Shown here: positions 32,619-42,842 of the stretch, piece after piece
How the letters are laid out: every line of letters begins with the position of its first letter
Position numbering within the stretch: the first letter of the stretch is position 1
DNA from: Symbiodinium natans
Taxonomy: Eukaryota > Sar > Dinophyceae > Suessiales > Symbiodiniaceae
Direction: 5' to 3'
DNA: 64,000 nt
NCBI GenBank assembly: GCA_905221605.1
Contig: CAJNDS010000737.1
Span: 1-64,000 of the forward strand
Position numbers and translations under genes: made by a program
Notes under the pieces: model-generated
Told to the model about the DNA's origin: nothing
Databases searched by the model: none
The model's input: the letters and a program-made list of their open reading frames with translations, nothing else

Positions 32619-33742
32619 GTAGCGTGAGTTGTTTTGGACGTTTGCGAGGGTTGCTGAGTTATGTACTTGTGAGTCCTGAAAACATACATGATGTGGGTAG
32701 TTACTCTACCTTTCCAGAGGGCCAAACACAGGCATTTCTTAGTGAACACGGCTCACTTTTTATGACAATTCCCCGTCACGATTTCTCCAAGAATTGCGTA
32801 GGGCTGCAAAGAAAAGGTGGAATGTGGAATCATGGGGCCGGGGGGGGGGGGGGGCAGTTATATCATTATATCTTTTGAGTCTTGCGGATAATTTCAAAAT
32901 GAGCATTATCCTTGTTACATGCTAACCATGTTGTGAAGACCTGTGGGACACATTGAGAATGAAAAGCAAGATACTTGCGAGCAACTACTAGCAGCTAGCA
33001 GCCTTTTTGGGAGGTCCCAGTAAGTTGTAAAGAAACATGCTCACAGTATTCTCATGTATTCGCGCGTCCCCGAGGCTTACAAAAAATGGGGTTTTTGTCG
33101 CATCACCCTATGCACTCGAATACTTCCTAGTCTTTTGGCTCGAGGGTTACCATCCTTTTTTTATTATCTGTATTTGGGATACAATATACTCTATATCCAT
33201 GATGTGAGCACTAATTCTATTTTTTTGAATGTCCATAGGAGGCAATCCCTGCAAACATAGGCAACATAGGCATAGCCCTCTGGGATTTCAGGTTTAGGCC
33301 TCAAGCCCTATAGTATAGGGTCATAATGTTCTAATCCTAAACGGCTTCGCTTTATAACCCTAAACCCTATAGGGTGTAAGGCTTCAGGATTCAAACCGTA
33401 AACCAAGGGTTTATCTTTAAAGCAGGAAACGGGTTAGAACCTTATATGGTGAAGGGTTAAGGTTGTTTACTCTGAAATTGGGCACTCCAGGAAGATTCTG
33501 GGGTTGGGCACTGCAGGCTGGAGTTGGGCACTCCAGGGAGTCTCTGGGGTTGGGCACTCCAGAAAGTCTCTGGCATTGGGCACTCCAGGGAATCTCTAGG
33601 AGTAGACCGGGCGAAGAGAAGAGTTGAGTTTAAAAGGGAATAAACCATATAGGTCTAAACCCCTACCCTGAAAAGCCCGAAGCTCTTGAACCCTTTGGGG
33701 TTTAAAGTAAGCCCTTTAGGATCTAAAGGTTTAAACCTAAAC
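32619..33742. other. Intronic sequence
   Basis: It holds G-runs at 32838-32853, degenerate CCCTAAA and TTTAGGG fragments (33290-33440), and the inverted GTGCCCAA repeat copy at 33470-33640. No coding signal was found on either strand. Confidence 0.5.
33470..33640. repeat. Inverted copy of the 27.4-27.9 kb intronic repeat
   Basis: Five units of gggttgggcactccag with small changes are followed by gaagagaagagttgagttta. This is the reverse complement of material at 27449-27480 and 27560-27760. Both copies lie in introns of the same gene. Confidence 0.7.
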
Positions 33743-34041
33743 TGCTGGTGTGAACCACCAGCAGGCTGTGCAGAGACAAGTGGCTTTGCAAGCTCCCCTG
33801 ACTCGAACAAACCTGCCATGGCTCACACAGACGCGGAGTTTTACACACAGGCGGACAAAGCAAGAACGACAAGAAAGTCTTTGAGTCTGCTACTGCTATA
33901 GGGCTAGGCACCTACAGCTAGAAACTGTACATGTGCTTGAAAGTGCCGCTCAAGCCCTCACGTTGTGACTAAGAGCAAAAGCAGCGACAGGGAAAACAAG
34001 GTTGACTACAGCTAGACATGTGCAGAAACTACGCTTCAACA
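33743..34041 (-). repeat. LTR (3' LTR in element orientation)
   Basis: It is 299 bp, TG...CA. It is longer than its partner by a 24-bp segment (acacaggcggacaaagc region, near 33830-33854) with otherwise about five substitutions, roughly 2 percent, which suggests a fairly recent insertion. It starts with a hairpin: CTGCTGGTG, loop TGAAC, CACCAGCAG (33742-33764). Confidence 0.88.
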
Positions 34042-34251
34042 CTCCTCCTTCGCTCCTTCGCCAGGAGGAAGCGACAACAAAAACCTGCACATGTCCATCC
34101 CTTCCGGGAGGAGGTACAAGCTCCTACGGAAGGAAAAGCTGCAGTGGCTTTACGCTGGCCGGCTGGCCTCACTGTGAGGGCTCTCAGAGCACCTCTTGCA
34201 AAAGGAAGGCAAGATTGGCAAGGGTGTGCGATGCAATGCGCATCCTGCCCG

Positions 34252-36224
34252 TCAGGGCGGTGGTCGCCCTGCCGAGCTTCGCAGGTCAGCTTCGCCTTCT
34301 CCTCCTGGCCTGGTGGGTCCTTTGCTGCAAGCACTGCGGCGTGGGCAGCTGGCTCCTGCATGGACGCCGGTGCCTGACATTGTTGGGCCTGCGCGTACGG
34401 CTTGGGGGATGTGCCTGCAGCGCAATCCTTGGAAATCTAGGGAACCTGTTGAGGGATCTGGAGCGGCTAACTTGGGCAAATCTGCGGTTCCGGGCTTTAC
34501 AACTTCAGGAGCGTCACTATCCTGACTCCGGAGCTGCTGCAACAGTACGCTTTGCAGCTGTTGCATCCCTAAGAACAATGCATCCAATGCTGGGCTACCT
34601 GAAGCAAGGCCATGAGTTCCCCCGGGCAGCGCGGGAACCGCTCCTCCTGGAACTGAGCCTCCTTGCAAACCTGGCGGCGGTGGAACCTGAGGCAGGCCTT
34701 GCGTTGCACTGTCAGCTGCTCCTCCTGGAGCTGCGGCTGGCGGCACCTGCGTACCTGAGGCCTGCGCGTGTGGCACCTGTGCATAGGCACCAACCCCTCC
34801 GGGTGGTGACGCGGGCACCTGTGTACCTTGCACCTGTGGCACCTGCGCGGGAAGATCCGCTTGCACAGTTCCAGCCCTTCCGGGTGGAGGAGAGCTGGCA
34901 TCCCTGTCGGACCTACGCGAACCTCCTAACCCGGACCATAAACTCGACAACAAACCCCCACAAGATGTAGCCTGAATAGCGGGCGCCACACTCCTACTGG
35001 CATCAACCGCTTGAGACGCAACACCTTGTACCTGAGACATGTTGGGCACAGAAGCCTGAGACAGCTGAGACTGCATTGCAACCTGCGGAGGCTGCGCCGG
35101 GACATGTGCAGTGGACTGGGCGCTCGAAAGTGCTGCAGCCCTCAACGCCTGCTCCCTGTGAGCGTTGGCCTCTGCAATCTGCTGCCTGAGCCTTTGAATC
35201 TCTAGCTCCTGCGCTGCAATCTCTAACTCCCGTGCTGTAGCGCGCTGGTCCAGAACGGCCAGTTGCCTAGCAACCTCTGCCTGGATGACATCTTGAGGGA
35301 TTGATGTGGAATCTGTGCCACTTTGAGGTCTGTCAGAAACTACGGGTTGGCTAGGGTAAAACAATGGGGCCCTATGCTCTAAAGCTTGCATACGCTGCAA
35401 CATCCCTGCATTGAGCAACGGGGTCTCCCTTCCGGGGCCCGGGGCAAATGAAGTGGGGGTGCTGCGTGAACCCACCACCTGCGGCGGGGAACCTGTCTGC
35501 GAACCCACACTCCCATCTCCCAAAAGCAATGGGCCTGCGCGCGTGTGCATCGCACTTCTTGGCGGGGTGGCCTGCTGCTCAACTGACGGCACAACCGGAA
35601 GTACCTCAGTCCTAGCCACCTGAAAAAACTCTCCAACCCTCGACATAATTCGAAGGCCGGTTGCAGGAAACCCCTCAACCATTTCGGCGATGGTAGGCAA
35701 TCCCTGCTGTGACCTCGGAGTAACAAACCCCTCTGCCCCCACGGTCTCCCCAGTTGACCTTATACCCCCAAGCACTCCACCCCCGCTCAAATCCGTAGCC
35801 GGACGGGCCTCACTTGATGCAGCTTGATGTGCGCTGGCGTTGGCTTCTGGTCCTGGCCTTCCGCCTGGAGCTATGCTTCGTGGTAGTGCACTTCGGGGTG
35901 CACTTACAATCATCCCACCATCAGTGGTGGTCGACACCTGGGGTGTGTGCCTTCTGCTGGGCCCCCACCTCCAAATGCCCTTCCCGCAGCCGTGTCCGAT
36001 GCAAAGCCCACTCCACCTGCGGCGTGCACTTGTGCAGGTGTTGGCGTTGCATCCTGTGAACCTGGGTGACCATCCCTCCCGGTTGGCGGGGATGGCATAT
36101 TGCCCAGGGTGCCATAGTGCCCTTGCCCAAGCGTTGGGCTCATAACCTGCTGGTGTGAACCACCAGCAGGCTGTGCAGAGACAAGTGGATTTGCAAGCTC
36201 CCCTGACTCGAACAAACCTGCCAT
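34252..36224 (-). pseudogene. gag-like ORF of the LTR element, frameshifted and truncated
   Basis: The frame from ATG 36224 reads MAGLFESGELANPLVSAQPA and stays open to 35910. A second - strand frame continues from about 35935 (MIVSAPRSALPRSIAPGGRP) to 34252. One frameshift near 35930 therefore separates them. The long part has an AEMVEGFPATGLRIMSRVGE segment, a coiled coil (ATARELEIAAQELEIQRLRQ), then Pro/Gln/Gly-rich low complexity and LPKLAAPDPSTGSLDFQ, where gag-like similarity stops. No zinc knuckle, protease, integrase or RT follows. The + strand frames over this interval are mirror artefacts. Confidence 0.65.
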
Positions 36225-36422
36225 GGCTCACACGGACAAAGCAAGAACGACAAGAAAGTCTTTGAGTCTGCTACTGCTATAGGGCTAGGCACCTACAGCT
36301 AGAAACTGTACATGTGCTTGAAAGTGCTGCTCAAGCCCTCACGTTGTGACTAAGAGCAAAAGCAGCAACAGGGAAAACAAGGTTGATTACAGCTAGCCAT
36401 GTGCAGAAACTACGCTTCAACA
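36148..36422 (-). repeat. LTR (5' LTR in element orientation)
   Basis: It is 275 bp, TG...CA, nearly identical to 33743-34041. On the - strand it contains an ATG at 36224 in good context (gccATGG) that opens a frame through the LTR end and the primer-binding site into the gag-like region. Confidence 0.88.
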
Positions 36423-37313
36423 TAAACCCTAAACCTTTCAAGAAAACTTATAGTCCCTCGACCTCTACAGGGTTTGGCGGTGTAAATGCCTAAACCTGAG
36501 TTTTCAAATTCCAAACCTTCTATGCAGTTAAACCGAAGATTTCTGCATTTGAGCCTTCAGCGCCTTTAGGACTTAACCTTTAAACCTTTTAGAACCCTCT
36601 AGGGCTGAAGGGATTCTAACCCTAACGAGCTTGGGCTTAAGGTTTCAGTTAAGAGAGCGGCCCGCTAACCCCGCACGCCGGAAACCTCTACAAACATATA
36701 AGTTTACATAGCCGGTGATACAGCTGCGATCATCGCGCGACCTATATCGCAGAATTTTAAAAGAGGGTTACCGAACACAGGGGTAAACGCAACTCTCATT
36801 GATCAATGCCTGAACCGTAAAACCCTTAAGTTTGAACGTTATGGGCTTAGGTTTAGATGCCTATACTGCGCTACGCTGCAACTTTAATGGTTCGCATCTG
36901 CGGACATATTCCTGTTCAATTGAGGCGCGGGGGAAGGAGGGAAGGGGGGGAGGGGGGGCGCGGGGTCTTGAATGATGTTGGCACCCTCCCCACCCCTCCC
37001 CTCCTCCCCTCACCTGTTCTTGTTTATAAACAGACCTCTGTTGATAAACACGCCCTTGTTGGTAAACACGCCCTCGGTTTACAAGCAAGCCTGCCAGAAA
37101 GCTTAAAGATTTCCAATGGTGAGCCCGACATCTGGACTATCTAGAATATTATACCAATGGTATGTGAATATGGTTGGCCACCGCCCAAAGGCCAGACTCA
37201 ACGAGTTACGTAGGTTTTTTCTTCTTTTGGGTGGTGGAGGGGATGGGGGCGTAGCAAGTATTATTATTCTAAATATGTAGGTCATGTATGACCCGCTGAC
37301 CACTGTGATCCAG
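36423..37313. other. Intronic sequence 3' of the LTR element
   Basis: It contains degenerate CCTAAACC-type telomere-like fragments (36423-36640), a G/C-biased tract with an A/G-rich strand (36925-37015), and a short tandem of about 18 bp (ttgttgataaacacgccc and variants, 37037-37080). No coding signal was seen. Confidence 0.5.
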
Positions 37314-37402
37314 GCTTCGCTAGTGCAGAGGAGCTCGCAGCTGTCCTGTACACTATTCTGGAGGAGGATGACTTGGAGCCAGTGCTCAAGATGCTCCAGG
37401 AG
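37314..37402 (+). CDS. Giant gene, short exon before the SecA motor
   Basis: The frame reads FASAEELAAVLYTILEEDDL then EPVLKMLQE, with no ATG at its start. The GA-AG intron 37403-38230 joins it in phase 0 (LQE then ETRCGQQLLIDLL). GGAGGAGA-like repeats occur at both intron ends. The frame is closed beyond 37403 by TGA, which supports the donor position. Confidence 0.6.
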
Positions 37403-37579
37403 GAGAGACACCACTTTTGAGAAATGGGAACTGTTGGCTCCCGCTGTTTCGGTTGGAGATGCAACATTGCTCCTTTTCCTTTCTACGTTCTTCCCGAATG
37501 CGTAGCAGCAGGGTTCCTGTTTTCAGGCTGGGGGTCTAGGGGTCAAGGAAGCGACCGTTTCTCACGCAGCCGTGGGCGC

Positions 37580-38080
37580 CAAGCGTTCTAAAACGTTCGC
37601 AAGTGTCCGCAGGCGTCCGCAAGTGTTCGCCATTGTTTGCAAGCCTTCGCAAGCGTTCGCCAGTTGGTGCTTTGTGTGTCCTCAGGACGTTTCCGTGGCA
37701 TGTGGTGTATGCCTCGTGTCTTGACACAAGCCGTGGTAGCTGGTTTTTTTGTGTGTATGTGTGTGTGTGTCAAGAGGACATACAGGACATGCGCGCGGTA
37801 TGTGTCGGGCACTTTGTGTCGTGGTTGCCGGGGTTTGTGTTTTAGGAGGACATGTCTGCGGCTTACGTTGGGCACAACATCTCGTGCTAGCTTGAGTGTC
37901 GCATGTGTCGCGAAGACATGTGCGCAGTATATGTATTGGACAGTTCGCGTCTTGAAACATGTCGTGGTAGCTAGTACTTTTCATGTTCTGGGTCGGAACC
38001 AGGGGTCGTGTTTTGCATTGTCCTGGGAACGTGTCTTGGGCTCGTGTCCTACAGGTCATAGTCCTGGGTTGCTTCGTGAG
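37580..38080. repeat. Imperfect tandem repeats within intron 37403-38230
   Basis: First there is a short run of gcaagcgttc / gcaagtgttc units (37585-37665). Then come longer diverged units sharing aggacatg.gcg..gtatgtgt and cgtggtagct (37685-37975). The open frames across it are repeat artefacts. Confidence 0.55.
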
Positions 38081-38230
38081 TTCATAGCGTGTGTTCATGT
38101 TGTGTCCTCGCTCAGAAAGGCAGCGAATCAAGAATGCAAGGAAGTGACGTGTTTGCGTTTGGGTTCGTGGCCGCTATCAGGCTTTTCTTGTCAGAGAAAT
38201 GGTTAAATGACTGGCTTTGGTTCCCCAGAG

Positions 38231-40711
38231 GAGACGAGGTGTGGACAGCAGCTGCTGATCGACCTGCTATTCTGCCAAGTGAGGTTCTCAGACGGGAAAG
38301 CAATAGCGAGACTTGAGACTCTAAAGTTTCTGCTCGAGGGCGAGGACTTCCGCACGGTGCAGAGATTTGCAACAGTTTTCTCATTGAGGGTGCTCGAGCA
38401 GAAGGATCCGGCTTTCAAGATGGACGTCGTTCTTAGACTGATTGCCGAGAGTCAGGCCTATCGCAAACCCAAGCTTATCGACACATTGTCTGATATGCCT
38501 GTGACAGCATGGCCACGTCGATTACAGCAGGAGCTTATTCGGTTGCAGGTGGGCGAAAAGGGCTACGCCTCCAGCTCTGAGAAGTACAAGAAGGGGCTGG
38601 TGGAGATGCTGAGTCGCTTGCGCGAGCAAAAGGGCGAGGACTTCTTCCAGGTGTTCCTGGAGTTCATGGCCAAGCTTCAGGGCAAGCACATCAAGCCTCT
38701 CTGCCGACTATTGGCCAAGCTCCTAGGCAAGGGCGCATCTCTGCGCAACTTGCAACAGCTTCGAGATGAAGCAACTGCCGACAACGCCGATAGCTGGGAG
38801 ATGTTGCTCTTTCAGAATGATGGTCCAAAAGACCGTGACCTTCTCGTCTCAGAGCTGTTGGAACTGATGAAGGCCGACAACAAAAGCTGCGATGGGGGCG
38901 TGAATGCTGCTGTCGCCAAGTTCATTGATGATGCCTGCTTCCCTCGTCTCCTTCACAATGTTGGTTACAGAGAGACTGACGGGGGCTACTGTGTGGACTT
39001 GGGGAGAAAAGCCCCACGAACCTTTGATAAAGATGAGACCTGGACCAAGAAGGACCTCTGTGACTGGACCAGGGAGGACGTCAGTGGATGGGCGAAGGCC
39101 TTCAAAGACAACGCAGGGGAGAACGATCTCAGGCGGCTGTCGCTTAGAGGGGACCAGTCACAATCAATCCTGGCTGAGGTCCTTTCAGTTCTTGTTCGGG
39201 CTGTGCAGCTCTTCAGCAATCTTGTGCCTCGGGTAACCCAGCTGATGGCCGTTGTTCTTCTTCTCAGCGGAGAGAACAAAGGTATGCTGGCAAACGTCTC
39301 CACAGGTGAGGGAAAGACTCTCATCACAGTCATGTTGGCGACCATCTTGGGCCTCTGTGGCAAGAGCGTTGACGTCGTGACGAGCTCCAAGGTTCTGGCA
39401 GTCCGCGACTCCAAACCAAGAGACACCCAGACAAGAGAAGGCTACGCCGACTTCTATCAGTGCTTCAACCTTGTCTGCAGCAATAACTGCGATGACGAGT
39501 GTGAGCAATCTGAGGAAGAACGCAAGCGCAGATATGAGGAAGCAGACATCATGTACGGTGAGGTGGGTTGCTTCCAGCGGGACATTCTGCTGAGCCAGTT
39601 CTTCGGCAAGGCCATTCGCATTGGCAGCGGGCTGGCAGATGCACTTATATTAGACGAAGTTGACAACATGATGATTGACAATGCAACCAAGACGCTGTAT
39701 ATTTCTCATCACATCACAGACATGAGGCATTTGAGAGACCTCTTCATGCGCATTTGGACGGCGGTGCACGGCCCGGAGTACGCATTCACTGAGGACAACG
39801 TGCGCAAGATTATGCAGTACATGAAGAACATCACTGCAAGTTGCCAGGAGATCCGGATCAACCACTGCATGCTGGCCGCATCCCTACGCATCGAGCAGCC
39901 AGCAGGCATCACAGCTTCTGCCTGGCAGGAGGTGCAGAAGTTCTGCCAAGGTGAGAGAGCTGTGCAGGTCTCTGAAAGTTTCGAGGTGGAGTTGCTTGAC
40001 AACCAGACGTATCCACGTGATGACATTGTCGATGGGTTAAAGTGCATCATAGCAGCAGAGGCAGCTGCAGCGGAGAAGGCAGTGGATCCATGGGAGAGCG
40101 AGCTGTCCCAACAAGAAGCAGACGCACTCGACAGTCTCTTGCGGCTGCTCAACCTAGGTGCGATGGAAGAGACAGGAGCCAAAACGACGAAGATCCCGAT
40201 CCCCAGAACTTTGAAAAAATTTGTGTCAAGAAACTTGCGGACCTGGATCGAGAATGCATACTTGGCGAAGTTCATCAAAGACGATGATCAGTACATAGTG
40301 GGCGATGCCGACTCCCAGAAGTTGGGTGAGATCCTCATCATGGACAAGGATATTGGGGTGGAGCAAAAGACGTCCAAGTGGGGCAAGGGCCTTCATCAGT
40401 TCCTCCAACTAAAGCACGGTGGCAAGCTAAGTGACGAGAGCTTGAAGGCCGTGTTCATGTCGAACATGAAATACTTTCAGAGCTATGACTTGCTCTACGG
40501 TATGTCTGGTACCATCGGCGGAGAAATGGAGAGGCGAATCATCCATCGCACTTATGATGTGGACTTTTTCGAGCTGCCGCGTTTCCGGGAGTATCTCTTT
40601 GAGCTTGATGATGAAGCATTCTCTGTGTCTGCTACGCAAAGCGAGTGGCTGCAGAACATCGTCAACAACATCGACGAGAACATGGATCAGCAAAAGACGT
40701 ATTCTGCTGAA
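38231..40711 (+). CDS. SecA-like translocase motor, NBD1 and PPXD-like part
   Basis: About 827 codons. The first third is helical. The SecA DEAD-type ATPase starts at about 39200. A Walker A equivalent, NVSTGEGKTLI (about 39293-39325), matches SecA's TGEGKT; VDVVTSSKVLAVRD follows. The SecA signature region is EADIMYGEVGCFQRDIL (about 39541-39591) and the Walker B equivalent ALILDEVDNMMID (about 39637-39675) matches SecA's IVDEVDSILID. Next come a helical preprotein-crosslinking-like part, then YIVGDAD..LGE, KWGKGLHQFLQLKHGG and LLYGMSGTIGGE (40490-40523), matching SecA's GLHQAVEAKEG and LAGMTGT. The enzyme would be an ATP-driven protein translocase or unfoldase. Bacterial origin is unlikely: introns interrupt it in frame. 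The exon ends at 40711 with a GA donor. Confidence 0.85.
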
Positions 40712-40834
40712 GACAAGGACGCACAGTTTAGGCATCTTTTAGGGCCTATGACAAGACCCGTTCCAAGTTCAAAGGGCATCGATGGAGCATTTGGCATAGG
40801 CTCGTAGGTCCTGGCCCTGCGCTGATGTCATGAG

Positions 40835-42528
40835 GACAAGTTGAAGAGGGAGCTGGTGCAGCTGGAGAAGGCGGAGCAGAGAGACCAGGCGAAGCTGACT
40901 GAGGCGAGACGTGCTGTTGGGCCCAGATTTCGAAATAAACCTACATAAACACATATGTATAAACCTATGCAATATCGTTTGAAGGGCTGAGGCCCTGGGG
41001 GTCGGAAGCTGGCCAGCAGGTAGGCGCCGAATTCGCCCCTTCCACCACCCCTCAAAGTTCTTGCCCCTTTCCCTTTGAAACGAAGTCGCGTCGTCTCGTG
41101 TTGCTGCTGTTTGACAATTGGGCTTGTGGGCTCTGTCAGGCTTTTGAAGAGGAGGGTTTAGTGATAGTTGACGTCCAGAGGTGAAGGCTGAGTGCCTGAA
41201 GATCCAGCAGAAGCAGGAGCAGCTGCAAGGAGACATTGAGGCATTAGAGAAGGTGGCAGCAGTTGGTGCCCGATATGCGCAGATAGATGCAGAGGGCCTG
41301 AGCCTCGATAAAAGCACGCAAGAGGTCCAGTCCTGTGCTGACATGCTCGCTGCATCGGATGACCAGAGCCTGCTGAAGCCTGGCGAGGAGGTGGAGCAGG
41401 TTTCCGTGCAGTTGCAAGGGTTCTTGCTGCGCAGAAAGCAACCCAATTCTGAGGGTGAGGAGGGCTCCTTCTCCTGCAAGGAAGAGATCCGAATGCTGGG
41501 AATTCCTGGCAAGATCAACGCTCGAAAGAAGGACTTGGCATTGCTGGACAAGCAGCTGAAGCCTTTGGCCGAGAAGAGGCATTTTTGCGAATCATCTCTG
41601 GACAGCCTCAGCTCAGACATTCAAGCCTTCACGCAAGAGCTTAAAGCGGCAGAAGCAGATGGCAAGATGCGGTGCAAGCGTGCCATCTTGGTGATATGTG
41701 AAAGTGTAGAGGCCAGCAAGAAAATAGAAGAGCGAGTTCGTAAGGCGTTTGCTGATCCAGAGCAGTATGGCGTTTATCGGTATGACCGTGCATACCGGCC
41801 CTTTGAAAAATCAAGACTGGAGGCTGGAGACATTGTGGTCGCCACAAATATCGCTGGCCGTGGAACCGATCTGGGTGTCTCGAAGCAGGTGGAGAGGAAT
41901 GGTGGACTCCACGTGATCATGGCTTTCATGCCATCGAATGATCGTGTGAGGAGACAGGGCTTGGGCCGAACCGCCAGGGCAGGCCACAAGGGAACCGGAA
42001 CGTACATCGTTCTTTGCGCGGACGGGGCCCATGCCGGTAAGTCGGTGGATGAGATCATGCGATATTGGGATGACCAGGAGTACGAGCGACTGCTGGCGAT
42101 TGAGGGGGAGCGGTTCCCGAAGATCAAGGTGGAAGATGCCCTCTTCAACAAGTTCTTGAGGCTTACGGAGGAGATCAAGGAGAGTGATGCGTGCAGCAAG
42201 AAGCTGCAGCTCGCGAGCCTCCAGAACAAGTGGGCCATGTGGCTCAATGAGCACGAGCACTTGTTCAATGCGGCCCACAAGCCCGGGACCCAACAGAAAA
42301 TCGATGAGGCTTACCTACAGTTCGAGGACCAAGTGCGGAGCAAACTTCAGGACGGCCCGTATGGCCTTGTCGAGGAGCCTGGTGAGCTGAGCAAGTGGGG
42401 TCGGATGCTTCTCGACAAGGGCAAGGCTTCCCAAGCCTTCGACTGTTTCCAGCAGATTGTCCGAGATCACCCTGACTTCTCAGAGATGGCTTACTACTAC
42501 CAGAGCATTGCCATCATCTACCAAGATG
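40835..42528 (+). CDS. SecA-like motor, coiled-coil insert, NBD2 and start of TPR-like part
   Basis: Exon 40835-40903 (EDKLKRELVQLEKAEQRDQA) and the exon from 41181 (VKAECLKIQQKQEQL) join across the GC-AG intron 40904-41180. Together with sequence to about 41640 they form a coiled-coil insert of roughly 170 residues between the two motor halves. NBD2 follows: RAILVICESVEASKKIEERV, GDIVVATNIAGRGTDLGVSK (about 41828-41885) and GGLHVIMAFMPSNDR. The arginine-finger motif GLGRTARAGHKGTGTYIV (about 41956-42010) takes the place of SecA's GRSGRQGDxGxS. Helical wing-like sequence follows, then a TPR-like stretch (MLLDKGKASQAFDCFQQIVR, about 42402-42461) to the donor at 42528. Confidence 0.85.
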
Positions 42529-42652
42529 GCGGCTCGGCTGGGTGTAGACTAGCTGTTGATGCTTGGCCTTCTAGAGTGTCTTTCGAAGTCGATGCCTCTT
42601 TTGTGCTAGCTCTACGACTCTACGTGTCAGTATCCTCATCTCTTCCGCCAAG

Positions 42653-42809
42653 GCGGCTTAGCCGGAAAGCGTCGCGCGAAAGAGCTTCTTACAAAGGCAA
42701 GAGCTGCTCTGTGCGAGCGCCGCGGCAACGTGACTGGCCGTGTTCAGACGCTAAGCTGCTCAGAGAGGCATGAGGGTCTTGTCGAAACTTGCAGCTCAAA
42801 AGAGTTTCA
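42653..42809 (+). CDS. Giant gene, TPR-like exon without ATG
   Basis: The GC-AG intron 42529-42652 has GCGGCT at its start and again just after its end. It joins YQDG to GLAGKRRAKELLTKARAAL in frame, extending the TPR-like helical pair. The frame then reads CSERHEGLVETCSSKEF to 42809. A 33-base GT-AG intron (42810-42842) leads to the next exon in phase 2. Confidence 0.6.
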
Positions 42810-42842
42810 GTCTTGAAGTGTTGTGCGCTGACGCTTTCTGAG

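Larger units (their letters stand above)
33743..36422 (-). mobile_element. Ty1/copia-like LTR retrotransposon, internally deleted
   Basis: Two direct repeats (33743-34041 and 36148-36422) begin TG and end CA. They are flanked by the 5-bp target duplication TAAAC (33738-33742 and 36423-36427). On the - strand the element reads: LTR, primer-binding site, gag-like ORF, polypurine tract, LTR. The site just inside the right LTR (+ strand gcgttgggctcataacc, 36131-36147) resembles the anticodon arm of initiator tRNA-Met (GGGCUCAUAACC), as in copia, which primes with a cut half-tRNA. A purine tract (- strand GAAGGAGCGAAGGAGGAG) abuts the other LTR at 34042-34059. No integrase or reverse transcriptase is present, so it is non-autonomous. 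Confidence 0.88.

Noticed and set aside
34002-34970. A + strand protein of 322 residues
   Set aside because: It lies over the - strand gag-like ORF inside the LTR element and begins in the LTR. The - strand frame has better composition and fits the element's polarity.
38231-42528. Bacterial contamination as the source of the SecA-like sequence
   Set aside because: The motor is split by introns with the same AG|G acceptors as neighbouring genes and continues into eukaryote-style exons on both sides.
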